From assembly GCF_902833045.1 (NCBI RefSeq), contig NZ_CADFDU010000005.1, positions 583-64,582 of the forward strand: a stretch of 64,000 bases of DNA, read 5' to 3'. The translations under genes were made by a program, and so were the position numbers. The notes below the pieces were generated by a model that did not search any database, was not told where the DNA came from, and was given only the letters and a program-made list of their open reading frames with translations. Source of the DNA: Burkholderia sp. BCC0322. Its GTDB lineage: Bacteria; Pseudomonadota; Gammaproteobacteria; Burkholderiales; Burkholderiaceae. This document shows, piece by piece, positions 45,256-54,286 of this stretch (within the stretch, counting starts at the first letter, position 1; each line of letters begins with the position of its first letter).

Positions 45256-45686
45256 TCACCGCATCGTGCGCGCATCGGATTGCCGCGCCGCCCGATCGCG
45301 GCCGCAACAGCGGGTGCGGGCCTGGTCTTCGGTCCGCATCAACCGGATCAGCGAACCGTCCGGATCGATCAGTGCGGCGATCGTGCCGCTCAAGGCTTCG
45401 CGCGTCGGCCGGTGCGCACGTGACCGGCCGGTCGCCTGCTCCGGAATGGCGGCTGCGAGCCCGTCGTCGAGGAACGTGCCGACGCCCGCGAGCCGGAAAC
45501 AGCAATTGAACCAGTTCGTCGCCGGATCGAGTTCGGGATGCGTGAAGCATTCCCCAACAGGTTGCCGCGCTTGAGGACGATCCAGCCGTCGTCGTGCCAG
45601 GTTTCAGCGAACCCCGGTTTTTCGTAGAAGCGGGACGTGACTTCGAAATCGCACGACGGCCGGTTGGGGCTCGCAATGTCGGTCAA
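45256..45686 (-). pseudogene. VOC/bleomycin-resistance-type protein, frameshifted
   Basis: From a TTG at 45686 the minus strand reads LTDIASPNRPSCDFEVTSRFY and FAETWHDDGWIVLKRGNLL, the N-terminus of a glyoxalase/bleomycin-resistance (VOC) protein. Near 45561 the frame shifts: HPELDPATNWFNCCFRLA, GVGTFLDDGLAAAIPEQATG and GTIAALIDPDGSLIRLMRT continue the same family in another frame to the TGA at 45258-45256. One frame change in an otherwise complete gene. A sequencing error cannot be excluded. Confidence 0.78.
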
Positions 45687-45747
45687 GGCGGTTTCTCCGG
45701 ATGACGAAGCGACGAATCGAATGGGCGGCCCGAGCCGCCGTGCGTGT

Positions 45748-46338
45748 TTATCGCGCGTGAGGAAAGCAGACGCTGAAATCCTCGCAGCCCGGGCACCCGG
45801 GGGCCGGGCCCGGCGGTACACCGAGCGATTCGGCCACTTCCCGTGCGAGGAATTGCTTCCAGCGCAGGTGAGCGACGTTGCGCGCGGCGAGCGCAGGGAA
45901 ATAGCGATCGAGCATCGCGGATACCGCGTCACGTCCGTCGAGCCCGAGATCGCGCCATAGATGATCCGGGCGCAGGCAGGCGTGCGCGATGATCGACGCG
46001 AGACAGCCGTCGTCGTCGCGGTCGGCGGCGGAATTCGCGTCGTCCATCAGCCGTGTGTGCAGCGTCGCGACGAACGTCGCGTGGGTGGATGGCAGCAGTA
46101 CCATCGCGGCCGTCGACACGAGTGCCGCGACATCGGCCGCGGGCAGGCGCGGAAACTGCCGTGCCAGCAGGCCGGCCAGTTGCGGATGAGACAGGCCGAG
46201 CAGCCTGAGTTCGTTGCGGCGCGCGCGCATCGCAAGGAGGGCGCCGAACAGGCGTGCATCGGGCGTGGCGGCGTTGGCCGCTGCGGACTGCAGCGACTGC
46301 AGCGCCCGTTGCCGAGCGTGATCGAACGCGGCTGTCAT
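45748..46338 (-). CDS. NifQ-like protein
   Basis: The 196-residue product matches NifQ in its C-terminal part: LRPDHLWRDLGLDGR, RYFPALAARNVAHLRWKQFLAREV, and the iron-sulfur/molybdenum motif GCPGCEDFSVC. NifQ carries a Mo-Fe-S cluster and passes molybdenum to nitrogenase cofactor assembly. The usual CX4CX2CX5C motif lacks its first Cys here (Gly instead), leaving three. No other nif gene is in the window. The adjacent Mop-type gene on the same strand, 84 nt upstream, supports a molybdenum-related role other than nitrogen fixation. Confidence 0.72.
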   Translation of the reverse strand: MTAAFDHARQRALQSLQSAAANAATPDARLFGALLAMRARRNELRLLGLSHPQLAGLLARQFPRLPAADVAALVSTAAMVLLPSTHATFVATLHTRLMDDANSAADRDDDGCLASIIAHACLRPDHLWRDLGLDGRDAVSAMLDRYFPALAARNVAHLRWKQFLAREVAESLGVPPGPAPGCPGCEDFSVCFPHAR

Positions 46339-46422
46339 CGCGTGTATCCGACCGACCGGCGCACGGCGCGCTTCGCGTGAATGCGCCGTGACAAACGGAT
46401 CGCAAGCGCGATCGTCACGCGT

Positions 46423-46848
46423 TCACTCGACGCCGACGATCACGCTCGATGCCTTGAAGATCGCGGACGCGGCCGTGCCGCTCGCGAGGCCGAGGCGATC
46501 GACGCTGTCGTTGGTGATGATCGCGACGATCTCGGCGCCGCCCGCGGCCTTGATCACGACTTCCGAATTGACCGCGCCTTTCGCGACCGACGATACGGTG
46601 CCCGCGACGCAGTTGCGGGCCGACACCTTGCTGCTGTCGACGTCGACCATCACGATGACCGACGACGCCTTCACGAATGCGAACGCCTTCGAGCCGGCCG
46701 CGAGGCCCAGTGAAGCCGCGCTGCCGTGAGTGATCACGGCGACGATGTCGAGACCGTCCTGCGTGCGGAGCATGACTTCGTCGTTGACGGCGCCGGTCTT
46801 GACGGCGCTGACCTGGCCGGCGAAGTGGTTGCGGGCGCTGGTTCGCAT
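46423..46848 (-). CDS. Molybdopterin/molybdate-binding (Mop) protein, two TOBE repeats
   Basis: The 141-residue product consists of two similar Mop/TOBE units (about 4-70 and 75-141), each with a NxxxGxVxxVxxGAVNxEVxxxxxxGxxIVAxIT pattern followed by SVIVxV. Such di-Mop proteins oligomerise and store or buffer molybdate or tungstate in the cytosol. The ATG at 46848 has CGGAGA upstream. It lies directly upstream of the NifQ-like gene on the same strand and is probably co-transcribed with it. Confidence 0.88.
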   Translation of the reverse strand: MRTSARNHFAGQVSAVKTGAVNDEVMLRTQDGLDIVAVITHGSAASLGLAAGSKAFAFVKASSVIVMVDVDSSKVSARNCVAGTVSSVAKGAVNSEVVIKAAGGAEIVAIITNDSVDRLGLASGTAASAIFKASSVIVGVE

Positions 46849-47037
46849 GATCGATCTCCGAGTGGATGCCGCCGCGGGTTCCGCGGCGAAAGATGAATGG
46901 AAATGCATCGGCCAGTTTACCGTCAACGCGGGTGTCCGTCGTCCGTCCGGCGCTAGGGTGCGGATCAGCAAAACCAGCCACCACCGCGCGTTTCGCCAGA
47001 CATGCGCTACGTATTGAAGGTGTTGACGCTACCGCGA

Positions 47038-48537
47038 TTACTTTCCGGTCGTAGGTGTCGCGGCGGCCCGTGCGGCGTCGGGACGGGCATCCGTTGCGGA
47101 CGCCGCACCCTCGGATTCCCACCCGCCGCCAAGCGCGAGGAAAAGCCGCACCTGGTCGGTGGCGACCTGGCCTTCGGCTGCCGCCACTTGCGCCTGCACG
47201 CTCGTCAGCGTGCGCGTCGCGTCGAGATCGGAGATGAACGACTCGCGGCCGGCCAGATAGAGACGATGCGTTTCGTCGGCGGAATTGCGTGCCGATTCGT
47301 AGGCCGTGCGCAGCGCTTCCGTGCGCTGCACGTCGGCCGCATAGGTCGCGAGGCTCGACTGCGTTTCGCGCAGCGCGTTCAGCACGATGCCGTCGAAGTG
47401 CGCGAGCGCGCCGCCCGTCGCGGCTTCGGCCTCGCGCACGCGCGCACGCTGGCCGTTGACGGGGAACGACCAGCTGATCAGCGGTCCGAACGACCAGCGA
47501 TTCGTCGTGGACGAGAACAGGTCGGCGGCGACACCGACCGAGCCGGCCGACGCGCCGATGCTGATCGACGGGTACAGCGAGGCGGTTGCCACACCGATCC
47601 GCGCGGTCGCCGCGGCGAGTTGCCGTTCGGCGGCGCGCACGTCGGGGCGGCGGCGCAGCAGCGCGGCGCCGTCGCCGATCGGAATCGGCTGGCGCAGCTT
47701 CGGCAGGCGCTCGCATTCGGCGACGGCCTTCGGCAGGTCGGCCGGCGAGCGCGCGAGCAATGCGGCGAGCTGGTATTGCGCGACCTTGCGGCGGCCTTCG
47801 AAGCGCGGGATATCGGCGGCGAGGGTGCGTACTTGCGTCACGCCGCGCGTCACGTCGGTCTGGTTGCCGCGGCCGGCATCGCGCAGCCGCTGTGACAGCG
47901 CGACGCGCTGCTTTTGCAGCGCGAGCGACTGCTTCGCGACGGCCAGCTCGTCACCGGCCGAACACGATTCGACGTACGCGCGCACGACGTCGGCGACGAC
48001 CGTGATGCGCGCCAGGTCGCCGGCGGCCCGAACAGCTTCGCTGTCCGCGCGCGCGGCTTCGACGCCGCGCCGCAGCTTGCCGAACAGATCGAGCTCGTAC
48101 GACACGTTGATGCCGACCAGGCCTTCGTTGACGACCGGCAGCTTGTTCTCGAGCAGGTATTGCTCGGCCGATTCCTGTGCGCGTTGCACGGCGGCTTCCG
48201 CGCCGCCCGAAAAGCCGCCCTGCTGGCTCGCGACTTCCAGCGCCGCGCGCGAGCGCGCGAGGTTGGCCGCGGCGACGCGCAGGTCGGTGTTCGACTTCAG
48301 CGCATCGCGCACGAGCCCGTCGAGCACGGGGTCGTCGTAGAGCTGCCACCAGTTGCCGGGCACGGCGTCGCGCGACACGAGCGTGCCGTTCGCGTCGTCG
48401 AGCGCATGGTTCGCGAGCGGCGCATTCACGTACGCCTGCTGCGGCAGCGTGTAATCGGGGCCAACGGACTTGCACGCGCCGAGTGCGAGCGCAAGCGGCG
48501 CGAGCGTCGTGGCGAGACGCAGACCGTGCCGCTTCAT
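47038..48537 (-). CDS. Outer-membrane efflux lipoprotein (NodT/OprM-like)
   Basis: The 499-residue product starts with a lipoprotein signal (RLATTLAPLALALGAC) and continues VGPDYTLPQQ, the standard NodT-family N-terminus. Two TolC-like repeats follow, with long Ala/Arg-rich helices and AERQLAAATARIGVATASLYPSI. It forms the outer-membrane exit duct of the tripartite pump encoded by the same operon. Its ATG overlaps the stop of the HlyD gene by 4 nt (ATGA). Confidence 0.9.
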   Translation of the reverse strand: MKRHGLRLATTLAPLALALGACKSVGPDYTLPQQAYVNAPLANHALDDANGTLVSRDAVPGNWWQLYDDPVLDGLVRDALKSNTDLRVAAANLARSRAALEVASQQGGFSGGAEAAVQRAQESAEQYLLENKLPVVNEGLVGINVSYELDLFGKLRRGVEAARADSEAVRAAGDLARITVVADVVRAYVESCSAGDELAVAKQSLALQKQRVALSQRLRDAGRGNQTDVTRGVTQVRTLAADIPRFEGRRKVAQYQLAALLARSPADLPKAVAECERLPKLRQPIPIGDGAALLRRRPDVRAAERQLAAATARIGVATASLYPSISIGASAGSVGVAADLFSSTTNRWSFGPLISWSFPVNGQRARVREAEAATGGALAHFDGIVLNALRETQSSLATYAADVQRTEALRTAYESARNSADETHRLYLAGRESFISDLDATRTLTSVQAQVAAAEGQVATDQVRLFLALGGGWESEGAASATDARPDAARAAATPTTGK

Positions 48538-49529
48538 TGCGATGCTCCTGCTGCGCGGGCGGCCGTGCCGGAAGCCGTCGATACAGGCGTGACGGCCGAC
48601 GAAGCGCCGGCGGCTGCCGCCGATGCACCGGCTGCAGGTTTCGCGTTGTCGTTGCGGCGCGTGTCGGCTTCGCGCATCGAGACGGTCGCGGTGCGGCCCG
48701 CGATCATCCGGAAATCGTCGGGCACTTCGTCGAGCACCACGCGCACCGGTACGCGCTGCGCGAGCCGTACCCAGCTGAATGCCGGGTTCACGTTCGGCAG
48801 CAGGTTCGCGCCCTGCGTGCGGTCGCGATCCTCGATCGCGGCGACGATGCTCTGCACATGGCCGCGCAGCGCACGCGGCTCGCCCATCACGATGATGTCG
48901 ACCGGCTGGCCGATGTGGATGCCGCGCAGCTTGGTTTCCTCGAAGTAGCCGTCGACGCGGAACGAATTGCGATCGACGACCGACAGCACCGCGCGGCCGG
49001 CCGGCACGTATTCGCCGACGCGCGGCGCGCGGTCGTTCAGGTAGCCGTCCACGGGACTGACGATCGTCGTGCGCTGCAGGTTCAGCTTCGCCGTGTCGAG
49101 CGACACCTGCGCGTCCGCGACGGCGGCTTCGCCCTGTTCGACGCGCGTGCGGCTTTCCTCGACCTGTTCGCTCGCGACCAGGTTGCCGAGCTGCAGGTTG
49201 CGCGCGTATTCGCGCTTCGACTGGGCGAGCGTCGCGCGGCGCTGCGCGAGCGTGGCTTCGGCGAGCCGTTCCGCGAGCGTGTAACGGGCCTGGTCGATCA
49301 CGAACAGCACCTGGCCGCGCTTGACCTCCTGGTTGTCGGCGACTTGCACCGACGTGATGAGGCCCGCCACGTCCGGCGCAACCTGGATCACGTCGGCGCG
49401 CACGTGACCGTCGCGGGTCCACGGCGAGAACATGTAGTAGTTGACGATGCGCCACAGCACGATGGCAGCCACGACGACGACGATCAGGGTGAGCAGGATT
49501 TGCCCTGCCGAGAGCCAGGTTTTTTTCAC
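48534..49529 (-). CDS. HlyD-family periplasmic adaptor (AaeA-like)
   Basis: The 331-residue product has one N-terminal membrane anchor (about 10-30), a biotinyl-lipoyl/barrel-sandwich fold (VAPDVAGLITSVQVADNQEVKRGQVLFVID and TIVSPVDGYLNDRAPRVGEYV), a helical hairpin (about 85-140), and a beta-barrel ending in an Ala/Ser-rich tail. It links the FUSC inner-membrane protein to the outer-membrane factor. The gene is one base after the DUF1656 stop, within the operon. Confidence 0.9.
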   Translation of the reverse strand: MKKTWLSAGQILLTLIVVVVAAIVLWRIVNYYMFSPWTRDGHVRADVIQVAPDVAGLITSVQVADNQEVKRGQVLFVIDQARYTLAERLAEATLAQRRATLAQSKREYARNLQLGNLVASEQVEESRTRVEQGEAAVADAQVSLDTAKLNLQRTTIVSPVDGYLNDRAPRVGEYVPAGRAVLSVVDRNSFRVDGYFEETKLRGIHIGQPVDIIVMGEPRALRGHVQSIVAAIEDRDRTQGANLLPNVNPAFSWVRLAQRVPVRVVLDEVPDDFRMIAGRTATVSMREADTRRNDNAKPAAGASAAAAGASSAVTPVSTASGTAARAAGASQ

Positions 49530-49530
49530 G

Positions 49531-49743
49531 TTAGGTAGCCACGAGATGGTGGGAAACGATCACGACGGCGGCAAACACGAATACGTAGATGCCGAGGTCG
49601 AAGATCGAACGGTGCCAGACGAGGCGGTAGAAGCCGACGCGCTCGAGCACGGCACGCACGACGATGTTGATCAGGTAGGCGATCAGCATCAGCACGAGCG
49701 GGGCCGGCACGAATACGCCGAAGATGTCGATTTCGCCGATCAT
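49531..49743 (-). CDS. DUF1656 (AaeX-like) small membrane protein
   Basis: The 70-residue product has two hydrophobic helices (about 12-32 and 50-68). It carries the DUF1656 pattern EIDIFGVFVPAPLVLMLIAYLI, RLVWHRSIFDLGIYV. Small proteins of this type always accompany FUSC/HlyD aromatic-acid efflux systems; the exact role is not known. It lies between the FUSC and HlyD genes. Confidence 0.88.
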   Translation of the reverse strand: MIGEIDIFGVFVPAPLVLMLIAYLINIVVRAVLERVGFYRLVWHRSIFDLGIYVFVFAAVVIVSHHLVAT

Positions 49744-49777
49744 GGTCGCGGTCGGAAAGACGAATGGGAAAGCGGGA

Positions 49778-51910
49778 TCATGCGCGTGCTCCGTCCGCCG
49801 CCTGCGGCGGCTGCCCGGCCGCGGCCGGATACAGCGACAGGCGCAGACCGACCAGCGCGTGCAGCGTGTCGCGCAGCCGGCGATGCATGGCGGGCGTCGC
49901 CGGCGCAGCGGGCGCCGTGCCGCTGTCCGCCGGCGCGGCGCCCGGCAGGTTGCGGCCCGCGACGCGGCGCAGTGCGTCGTCGATCGTCGCGAGCAGCGCC
50001 GGCGGCGCCGGCTGGCGCGCGTTCGCGGCGGCGCAGCGCGTGTAGTGATCCGTGACGCCGGCCAGCACGCGGTCGATCGCATCGGGCACGTCGCCCGACA
50101 GCCGGCGGCGTGAGCGGCGCAAGTCGAGCGCATTCAGCGCGATACGCAGGTCGCGGAAGCTTTCGATCGACGGGTGGCGATGGTCGTCGGACGCGCCGAG
50201 GCGCGGCAGCAAGTGCGTGACACGGTCGAGCATCCGCGACGCGTGGTTGCGCTGGTCGTCGAGGGGCTGGGTCGACGCGGAGCGTGCGACGTCTTCCCAG
50301 CCCGAGCGCAGCAGGCGCCGCACCGCGAGTTCCGCGCCGAACGGCCGCGTCGCGCGCGTCCATACATACGCGAACAGCAGCCCGGCAACGCCCGCGAGGT
50401 TGCTGTTCAGGAACACGAAGAAATCGGCGTCGTACGCACCCTGGATGCTGATAAAGGTGGCCGTGTTCACGGCGACGAGCATCGTCACCATGTTGAACTG
50501 CGGGCGCGGCAGCAGCGTGCCGATCAGGATGAACGGGCCTGCAAACATCACGACGAGCATCGCGAAGTCGTGCACGTGCGGCAGCACGACGAACAGGTAC
50601 AGGCCCGCGAACACGACGCTCGCGGTCGTCGCGAGGAAGAACTTGAACACCAGCGGCGCCGGCTCGTCGAGCGCGGCGAAGAAGCTGCAGGACACGGCCA
50701 CGAGCGTGACGGCCGCGGCGCCGTCGTGCCAGCCGGACGCGATCCACAGCCAGCTCGCGAACACGATCGCGGCGGCGACGGTCAGCGTCGAGAACAGCAT
50801 CATCCCGCGATCGAAGAAGCGTTCGGTGCCACCGAGCCGCCAGTGCCGGTAGCGCGGCTGCCAGACGCCCGCTTCGTTGCCGATCAACGCGCGCAGCGAG
50901 CGGCAGTCCTGCCAGATGTCGATGACCTGGCGCAGCCGCCACAGCGCGTTCGACAGCAGCGCGCCGTCCCAGCTCGCGAGCGCATCGTCGGCCGGCTGCA
51001 GCGCCGCGATGCGTTCGCGCAGGCGTTGCGCGACCGGGTCGTCGGCCATGTCGCCGTCGGTGCCGGCCTTGACGGCCGGCAGCGGCGCGTCGAACCATTT
51101 CGCGGCATCGGCAAGCAACTCGTCGAGCCCGGCCGGCCGGATGTGCAGGTCGCGCATCAGCGCGATCAACGGATCGGCGAGCGACGACATCAGCGGCAGG
51201 AACAGCTGCATCCGGCCCGCGAGCGCCTGCGCGCGCGCGAGGATGCGCGGGTGGGCATGGTCGTAGCTCAGCTGGCTCAGCAGGAACTCGAGGCCCGTGA
51301 TGGTCGCCGCGAGACGTTGCCGGCACGCAGACAGCGCCTTGCCGGCGATGTGCCCGGACAGCGTCTCGCGGCCGTAGAACGCGGCATCCTTGAACCACGC
51401 GTCGGTGCGTTCGATCAGCGTCGGCGCGAGCCGGTTCGGGAAGATTGCGCTGCCGACCACGCTCGCGCACACGATGCCGAGCACGATTTCCTCGGTACGT
51501 GCGATCGCGACGTCGAACACGGTCGACGGATCGGTCACGGTCGGCAGCGCGATCAACGGCATCGTATAGCCGGCGAGCATGAATACGTAGCTGCGCGCGG
51601 TGCGGTCGGAGATCGCGAGGTAGAGCAGCGTGCCGCACCAGGCGGCGACGATGATCGCGAACAGCAGCGGCGTCTCGACGAACGGCGGCACGAAGAAGAT
51701 CGCGGCGGCCGCGCCGAGCGCGGTGCCGAGCGCGCGATACAGCGCCTTCGAGCGCGTCGCGCCGACGAACGGATTCGACACGATGTAGACGCTCGCCATC
51801 GCCCAGTACGGGCGCGGCAGCTAGAAATACAGGCCGAGGTACAGCGCCAGCATCGACGCGGCGAACGTCTTGCCCGAGAACAGCCAGTCGCGAAGGCTCG
51901 GAAAGGTCAT
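49778..51910 (-). pseudogene. FUSC-family (AaeB-like) efflux protein with in-frame TAG
   Basis: The frame from ATG 51910 encodes an aromatic-acid exporter-type FUSC protein of 711 codons, but codon 30 is TAG (51823-51821). It reads ALYLGLYF-stop-LPRPYWAMASVYIV, where relatives continue without a break. All later features (two FUSC halves with about 12 helices, ENEAGVWQPRYRHW-type linker, VRLLRSGWEDVAR) are intact and open for 673 codons from ATG 51799. Either translation restarts at that internal ATG without the first helix, or the stop is suppressed, or this is a recent loss-of-function mutation. The start overlaps the marR stop (ATGA). Confidence 0.82.
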
Positions 51911-52386
51911 GACGTGGCATTGCCGGTGTGGGAGGCGCGCGCGGCGGGCGGGTGCGACTCGGATGCATTGAAGGCGTCGAGCACGCGCAGCGTCGCTTCG
52001 AGATCGGCGCGCGTGACACCCTTGAGCACCTGGGCACGCAGCACGCGCAGGTCTTCCTCCATCTTCGCGGTGACCGCGCGGCCGGCGGCCGTCAGCGAAA
52101 TCGTTTTCGCGCGGCGATCGTGCGGATCCTCGTCGCGGCGCGCGAGGCCGGCCGCGCACAGCTGGTCGAGCAGGCGCACGAGCGACGGCCCTTCGATGCC
52201 GACGTATTCGGCGAGCGTGCCTTGACGCACGCCTTCGCCGAGGCGCCCGGCGATCAGCAGCGGCGTCGCGCAGGCCTCGGACACGTTGTACGCGGTCAGC
52301 ACGCCGTCGCTGGTACGGCGCCACTTGCGCGCGGACAGCACCAGCAGGCTGCTGACGGCGAGGCGGAGGTCGTGCAGATTGGTCAT
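51907..52386 (-). CDS. MarR-family regulator of the efflux operon
   Basis: The 159-residue product is a MarR winged HTH protein: LTAYNVSEACATPLLIAGRLGEGVRQGTLAEYVGIEGPSLVRLLDQL contains the recognition helix (about 45-80). The wing DEDPHDRRAKTISLTAAG shows the conserved Asp-Arg-Arg. First gene of the operon, it overlaps the FUSC start by 4 nt and is preceded by a palindrome overlapping the promoter, so it probably represses its own operon until an aromatic ligand binds. Confidence 0.9.
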   Translation of the reverse strand: MTNLHDLRLAVSSLLVLSARKWRRTSDGVLTAYNVSEACATPLLIAGRLGEGVRQGTLAEYVGIEGPSLVRLLDQLCAAGLARRDEDPHDRRAKTISLTAAGRAVTAKMEEDLRVLRAQVLKGVTRADLEATLRVLDAFNASESHPPAARASHTGNATS

Positions 52387-52393
52387 GGGCGAG

Positions 52394-52429
52394 ATGATAG
52401 GGGCAAAATAATTCGATAGCAAACTATCG
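52394..52429 (-). promoter_or_regulatory. Promoter and MarR operator of the efflux operon
   Basis: On the minus strand -35 TTGCTA (52417-52422), a 17-nt spacer and -10 TATCAT (52394-52399) precede marR. The -35 lies inside the palindrome CGATAG-TTTG-CTATCG (52414-52429), where a bound MarR dimer would block RNA polymerase. Confidence 0.7.
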
Positions 52430-52701
52430 TTTTGTCACCCGAATGACACGTCGCTCGCCGCGCGGCCGGCCCGTCTGATGCAATTTAGGCGGCGTGCCCG
52501 GGATGGTCAAGCGGTAAGGTTGTCGGCACGGCGCGCCGCCTGCGCGCGGCGGTCGCGATCGAATGGTCAGACGAAAATCGTCCGGCAGGGTCGCTCGGCA
52601 GGTCAGGCCGGTTCGAAGCCGGGGTTCCGGAAATCAGGCTTCGCGAAACGGCGCGCGGCGTGCATATTGAGACCGTTGCAAGCCTCCCGGAGAATCCGAG
52701 C

Positions 52702-53562
52702 GTGTCCACCTCATCCTCGCAGCCCCCCGCCCAGGCGTCGCTCGACGCGTGGCTTGGCAAGACCGAAGCGCTCGGCGACGACATCACCGCGTTCCCGCTG
52801 AACGCGCTGGCCGCCACGCTCGACCGCCCGTCGCCCGGCGACGTCGTGCCGCCGCTGTGGCACTGGCTCTATTTCCTGCCCGTCGCGCCGCTGGCCGAAG
52901 TCGGCCCCGATGGCCACCCGAAGCGCGGCGGTTTTCTGCCGCCCGTGCCGTTGCCGCACCGGATGTGGGCCGGCGGCCGTCTGGCGTTCCATGCGCCGCT
53001 GCGCACGGGGCGGCGCGCGACGCGCGAATCCACGATCGAGAACATCGAGGACAAGACGGGCCGCAGCGGCCGGCTCGTATTCGTGACGGTGCAGCACCGG
53101 ATCGAGTGTGACGGCGCGTTGTGCGTCGAGGAAGAGCACGACATCGTCTATCGCGATGCGCCGCAACCGGGCTCGCCGGCGCCGAAGCCGGTCGCGGCGC
53201 CGGCAGGCGAGACGTGGTCGCGCACGGTCACGGCTGACGCGGTGATGCTGTTCCGCTATTCGGCGCTGACCTTCAACGGCCACCGCATCCACTACGACCG
53301 CAGCTACGCGACGCAGGAGGAAGGCTATCCGGGGCTCGTCGTGCACGGCCCGCTGATCGCGACGCTGCTCGTCGATTTCGTGCACCGCGAACGGCCCGAC
53401 GCGACGCTCGCGAGCTTCGCGTTTCGCGCGGTGCGCCCGACTTTCGACGGGGAGCCGTTCACGCTATGCGGCAAGCCGTCGGATGACGGCAAGACGATCG
53501 AGCTGTGGGCGAAGGATCGCGACGGCTGGCTGACGATGCAGGCCACCGCAACCCTGGTGTAA
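52702..53562 (+). CDS. MaoC/FAS1-like hydratase (itaconyl- or mesaconyl-CoA hydratase type)
   Basis: The 286-residue product has a double hot-dog layout. The N-terminal half is FAS1-like dehydratase (GDVVPPLWHWLYFLPVAPLAEVGPDGHPKRGGFLPPVPLPHRMWAGG). The C-terminal half has TADAVMLFRYSALTFNGHRIHYDRSYATQEEGYPGLVVHGPL, where the Asn/His and His-Gly motifs form the hydratase active site. Relatives hydrate itaconyl-, mesaconyl- or similar CoA esters. GTG 52702 has GGAGA upstream; another GTG at 52660 is possible. Monocistronic; no CoA ligase or lyase partner nearby. Confidence 0.82.
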   Translation: MSTSSSQPPAQASLDAWLGKTEALGDDITAFPLNALAATLDRPSPGDVVPPLWHWLYFLPVAPLAEVGPDGHPKRGGFLPPVPLPHRMWAGGRLAFHAPLRTGRRATRESTIENIEDKTGRSGRLVFVTVQHRIECDGALCVEEEHDIVYRDAPQPGSPAPKPVAAPAGETWSRTVTADAVMLFRYSALTFNGHRIHYDRSYATQEEGYPGLVVHGPLIATLLVDFVHRERPDATLASFAFRAVRPTFDGEPFTLCGKPSDDGKTIELWAKDRDGWLTMQATATLV

Positions 53563-53775
53563 CGGGCGCCGTGCCATCCACCTGCGATGCGGCGAGATCC
53601 GCGCGCGGGTGACCGCTACCGCACGCCGCGACTGCCCCGGCCACCACTCGGGCGGGCCCCGACGTTCGCCGGCAAATCGCTGTAAGCTGCAGGCAGGTCG
53701 CATGACGTCCTGTCGAACGGTGCGGCGCGCGGCCGGCCCTTCCCCCTTCCACGCATCGCATCAGGAGCACGTATC

Positions 53776-54063
53776 TTGGCCACCTATATTGTGTTTACAC
53801 GTGAAAGCATGCAGGATCCGCACGAATTCGATCTTTACCAGAGCAAGGTCGGCGCGACGCTCGCCGGGCATCCGGTAAAGGTGCTCGCCGCCTACGGGCC
53901 GCAGGAAACGCTCGAGGGCGAAGGCCCGGAAGGCGTTGTGATCGTCGAGTTCCCGTCGAAGGAAGCCGCGCACGCGTGGTATCACGGCCCCGAATACCAG
54001 GCCGTCGCCCAGCACCGGTTCAAGGGCGCGCGCTATCGTGCCGTGCTGGTCGAAGGCGTCTGA
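53776..54063 (+). CDS. DUF1330 family protein
   Basis: The 95-residue product is a small ferredoxin-like alpha-beta protein: YIVFTRESMQDPHEFDLYQSKV, KVLAAYGPQETLEGEGPEGVVIVEFPSKEAAHAWYHGPEYQA, a DUF1330 pattern. No function is established. The start is TTG at 53776 with AGGAG nine bases upstream; there is no better ATG in frame. Single gene between the hydratase and the convergent kinase gene. Confidence 0.85.
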   Translation: MATYIVFTRESMQDPHEFDLYQSKVGATLAGHPVKVLAAYGPQETLEGEGPEGVVIVEFPSKEAAHAWYHGPEYQAVAQHRFKGARYRAVLVEGV

Positions 54064-54286
54064 ACGACCCGCATCGGACGCCCGGCCCGCCGATGAATAC
54101 ACCGTCTCCGCCCCTGCGCCCGTTCGGACGAAGACGCGCTGATGGATGGCCGACACTCGATGCGGATGTCGACGGCGCAGAAGCCGCGTGGCATCGCAAC
54201 GATCCACTGCATCGGCACCTGATGCGAAAGGGCGCCTTACGTGCCGATGCATTGAAGGCGCGATGCCGATGGCGCGCCTTCAACCC

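Noticed and set aside
50174-52225. 683-codon plus-strand frame opposite the FUSC gene
   Set aside because: Same antisense artefact; the FUSC reading has membrane helices and family motifs despite its TAG.
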